From Desulfobacterales bacterium (lineage in GTDB: Bacteria; Desulfobacterota; DSM-4660; Desulfatiglandales; Desulfatiglandaceae): DNA of 33,197 nucleotides. Where the stretch lies: positions 1 through 33,197 of the forward strand of contig JACNIU010000433.1 in the NCBI GenBank assembly GCA_014382905.1, in the 5' to 3' direction. A program made the translations under genes and the position numbers. Below, in pieces: positions 30,915-33,197 of the stretch (within the stretch, counting starts at the first letter, position 1; each line of letters begins with the position of its first letter). The notes beneath the pieces were generated by a model. That model saw nothing but the letters and a program-made list of their open reading frames with translations, did no database searches and had not been told where the DNA came from.

Positions 30915-32663
30915 ATGAAATACGACCCTATCACAAAAGAAGACGTCACCAAGATGAGCGTAACACCCAACCTCTTGAACTATAAAAAGGCAAGAGAGGA
31001 TTTCAGGTGGGAAGATATTGTGAGGGAGCTTGACGGGTTCGATGATGGCGGCCTTAATATCGCTTACGAGGCCATCGACAGGCACATAAAGACCCCGATC
31101 AAGAACAAGGTGGCCCTCTACTGGGAAGGGAAGGATGGCGAAACCGAAGAATATACCTTCCTGGATTTGCAGAGGCTGAGCAACCGTTTCGCAAATGTCC
31201 TGAAGGGGTTGGGGGTCAGGAAGGGTGACAGAATTTTCACCTTCGGAGACCGAATACCCGAGATCTATATCTCTCTCTTAGGGGGTCTTAAAATCGGGGG
31301 GGTCATCGGCCCCCTTTTTTCCGCCTTTGGACCTGACGCCGTTAAGGATCGTCTCGGGGATTGCGAAGCAAGGGTCCTTGTTACCACAGCGAAGCTCGCG
31401 GGGAAGGTGAAAGAGATCGTTGAGGACCTCCCCGCCCTTGAAACGATCATCATTGTTAACAGGGGAAACGTGCCCTATGAATTAGGAAACAGAGAGGTCA
31501 GCTATGAGGCACTTATGAATCAGGCCTCAGATGCGCTTGATATCGAAAAAACAGACAAAGAAGATTATGCCATCATTCACTACACATCCGGGACTACCGG
31601 GAAACCGAAAGGGGTGGTGCATGCCCATCAGGCCGTTGTTGGGCATTATGCTACTGCCAAATATGTCCTCGACCTTCAACCTGAAGACATCTATTGGTGC
31701 ACCGCTGATCCGGGATGGGTTACCGGGACCTCATATGGCATCTTCGGCCCCTGGTCAAACGGCATATCCCAGGTGGTCTACGAGGGCGGCTTTCGCGCCA
31801 GCAACTGGTACAGGGTGATCGAAAAATACAGGGTGACGGTCTGGTATTCGGCCCCCACAGCCATCCGGATGCTGATGAAGGCCGGGACAGAAGTGGTTGA
31901 AAAGTACGATCTTGCCAGCCTGAGATACCTCGCCAGTGTGGGCGAACCACTCAACCCCGAGGCCATTTTTTGGGGTAACAAGGCTTTCGGGCTCTCTTTC
32001 CACGACAACTGGTGGCAAACGGAGACCGGGTGTATCCAGATTGCCAACTATCCGGTCCAGGATATCCGCCCGGGCTCCATGGGAAGGTCCTTCCCCGGCG
32101 TAACGGCCGCCATCTTAGATGACAAATGTGAAAAAGAACTCCCTCCGGGAGAAGAGGGGCATCTCGTTCTCAGGGCGGGTTGGCCCTCCATGTTCAGGAC
32201 CTACTGGAACAAACAGGAACTTTATGACTCCATGTTTAATAACGGGTGGTATATCACGGGCGACCGGGCAACAATGGATATGGACGGTTATTTCTGGTTT
32301 GTAGGGAGGGCCGACGATGTCATCAATACAGCGGGGCACCTTGTGGGTCCCTTTGAGGTCGAGAGCGCCCTTGTAGAACATCCTGCCGTGGCCGAGGCCG
32401 GAGTCATCGGGATACCCGATCCTTTAGCCATGGAAGTGGTCAAGGCGTTTGTTTCCCTGAAGGACGGATATGAGCCGTCTGATGAGCTGATGAGAGACAT
32501 CAAAAAATTTGCCCGCAAAAAACTCCACGCCGTTGCCTGCCCGAGAAAAATCGAATTCCTCCCCGGCCTGCCCAAGACCAAAAGCGGCAAGATCATGAGG
32601 CGGCTCCTCAAGGCAAGAGAACTGGGTCTTCCCGAGGGGGATACCTCCACCCTCGAAGAATAG
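30915..32663 (+). CDS. acsA: AMP-forming acetyl-CoA synthetase (or close acyl-CoA synthetase)
   Basis: The 582-residue ligase activates acetate or a short acyl acid with ATP and CoA through an acyl-adenylate. Motifs in order: P-loop Y-T-S-G-T-T-G-K-P-K-G (about 223-233), W-C-T-A-D-P-G-W-V-T-G (about 258-268), D-N-W-W-Q-T-E-T-G (about 366-374), W-Y-I-T-G-D-R-A (about 445-452), hinge region G-R-A-D-D-V-I-N-T-A-G-H, and the C-terminal catalytic Lys in K-T-K-S-G-K-I-M-R-R. The Trp in W-W-Q-T-E-T-G typically restricts the pocket to acetate. GGAAGG precedes the ATG. In anaerobic oxidizers it supplies acetyl-CoA from acetate. Confidence 0.9.
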   Translation: MKYDPITKEDVTKMSVTPNLLNYKKAREDFRWEDIVRELDGFDDGGLNIAYEAIDRHIKTPIKNKVALYWEGKDGETEEYTFLDLQRLSNRFANVLKGLGVRKGDRIFTFGDRIPEIYISLLGGLKIGGVIGPLFSAFGPDAVKDRLGDCEARVLVTTAKLAGKVKEIVEDLPALETIIIVNRGNVPYELGNREVSYEALMNQASDALDIEKTDKEDYAIIHYTSGTTGKPKGVVHAHQAVVGHYATAKYVLDLQPEDIYWCTADPGWVTGTSYGIFGPWSNGISQVVYEGGFRASNWYRVIEKYRVTVWYSAPTAIRMLMKAGTEVVEKYDLASLRYLASVGEPLNPEAIFWGNKAFGLSFHDNWWQTETGCIQIANYPVQDIRPGSMGRSFPGVTAAILDDKCEKELPPGEEGHLVLRAGWPSMFRTYWNKQELYDSMFNNGWYITGDRATMDMDGYFWFVGRADDVINTAGHLVGPFEVESALVEHPAVAEAGVIGIPDPLAMEVVKAFVSLKDGYEPSDELMRDIKKFARKKLHAVACPRKIEFLPGLPKTKSGKIMRRLLKARELGLPEGDTSTLEE

Positions 32664-32886
32664 CCGTCAACAGATCTCTTTTAGGGCGAAAGACCCGGTA
32701 GTGATAACACCTTCCCACGTAAGTGCGGATTCAGCCACAGAAGGGCAAAATTCGTTGAAAACCCTAGGGACGCCCTTGACAAACTGGATTAACTTGCTTC
32801 GATATTTCTACGGTCTAATGCTTTGGCAACAGCCGATGACTGCAAAACCAATTCTTGACCATTTCCAATGGATTTGAGACACTTAC
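32664..32886. other. Intergenic region without recognisable gene
   Basis: No open frame of useful length with family resemblance was found. A TTGACA occurs at 32776-32781 but the -10 at proper spacing (TCGATA) is poor. A weak GGG/CCC hairpin follows the synthetase stop but lacks a T-run. Confidence 0.5.
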
Positions 32887-33139
32887 TTATGCAAGCTTGA
32901 GATTTTGTGGCCCTTGATTTATTCATATTGGCAGGTGAAAATATGAATGGGGCAATTTTCACGTTTTGTGCTGGTAGCCGTCACTTATTTTGGCTGGTGT
33001 GGTGTGCAAGGTTTATGCACGAAATCTTGACATTTTGTGGCCCTTGATTTATTCATATTGGCAGATCAAGATATGAATTGGGGATTTTCACGTTTTCGAC
33101 TGGCAGTCTTCACTTTTTCGGGGCAATGTGCTAAGAAAC
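32887..33139. repeat. Two tandem copies of a 126-127 bp noncoding repeat
   Basis: Copy 1 (32887-33012) and copy 2 (33013-33139) both begin TTATGCA, share TTTTGTGGCCCTTGATTTAT, and contain an inverted pair TTCATAT/ATATGAA (32922-32947 and 33052-33077) whose loop differs between copies while the arms are conserved. ATTTTCACGTTTT follows in both. A third unit seems to begin at 33140 but diverges after about 10 bases. No gene is evident. Confidence 0.8.
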
Positions 33140-33197
33140 TTAATGCACGTAACCTGGAATCCGAGGTGGTGACAAATATCAAGAAATCCTGACCTTT

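Noticed and set aside
32887-33139. CRISPR array
   Set aside because: There are only two units of about 126 bp with similarity across most of the unit; no short repeats with unique spacers and no cas genes.

Overview
The window looks like part of a chromosome from a strictly anaerobic member of the Desulfobacterota (the former Deltaproteobacteria, sulfate-reducer or syntroph type). This rests on gene content rather than on a marker gene: uroporphyrinogen-decarboxylase-like methyltransferases, DUF169, an acyl-CoA dehydrogenase next to etfBA, a GAF/PAS histidine kinase with a typical N-terminal coiled coil, and many hairpin-forming intergenic repeats. No rRNA, tRNA, CRISPR array or complete insertion sequence was seen.

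Bases 1-5630 are an accessory island made almost only of small toxin-antitoxin (TA) modules and their ruins. Read right to left on the minus strand there is a higBA-type pair, an orphan antitoxin-like gene, an addiction-module antitoxin whose toxin is cut to 19 codons, a DUF4258/YgiT-type pair whose toxin is split by a 211-bp miniature element with 11-bp target duplications, a DUF2442 gene with a degenerate partner, a ParE-type pair, and two decayed copies of the start of hsdM. A plus-strand DUF1778/GNAT (TacAT-type) pair closes the island. Two repeat families (R1, 151 bp, two copies that match base for base on reading; R2, about 263 bp, two copies plus a core) sit exactly where modules are truncated or joined.

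Bases 5667-13250 hold a nitrilase-family hydrolase, a large sensor histidine kinase with an unusual cysteine cluster inside its ATPase domain, a CobW-type GTPase coupled to a uroporphyrinogen-decarboxylase-like protein, a divergent crotonase-family gene, and a single-domain response regulator. A long inverted repeat lies between the two divergent genes.

Bases 13340-19271 are a probable TetR-controlled catabolic operon: tetR, acyl-CoA dehydrogenase, etfB, etfA, DUF169 and a second uroporphyrinogen-decarboxylase-like protein. The presumed logic is oxidation of an acyl-CoA with electrons passed to ETF; the role of the DUF169 and methyltransferase-like proteins is unknown.

Bases 19334-24161 carry a membrane-anchored penicillin-acylase-family hydrolase, a truncated 3-oxoadipate enol-lactonase relic, enolase and a small PC4-like protein. 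Bases 24193-29292 form an amino-sugar block: a NagB-family protein, glmM, a left-handed beta-helix protein resembling the acetyltransferase half of GlmU, and divergently rapZ. Between the beta-helix gene and rapZ is a consensus promoter followed after about 80 nt by a strong intrinsic terminator, just ahead of the beta-helix gene's ribosome binding site. This is a candidate attenuated leader or small RNA and is the most attractive regulatory find in the window. The right end has a winged-helix nucleotidyltransferase-like gene, an isochorismatase-family hydrolase, an AMP-forming acetyl-CoA synthetase, and a noncoding tail with two tandem 126-bp repeats.
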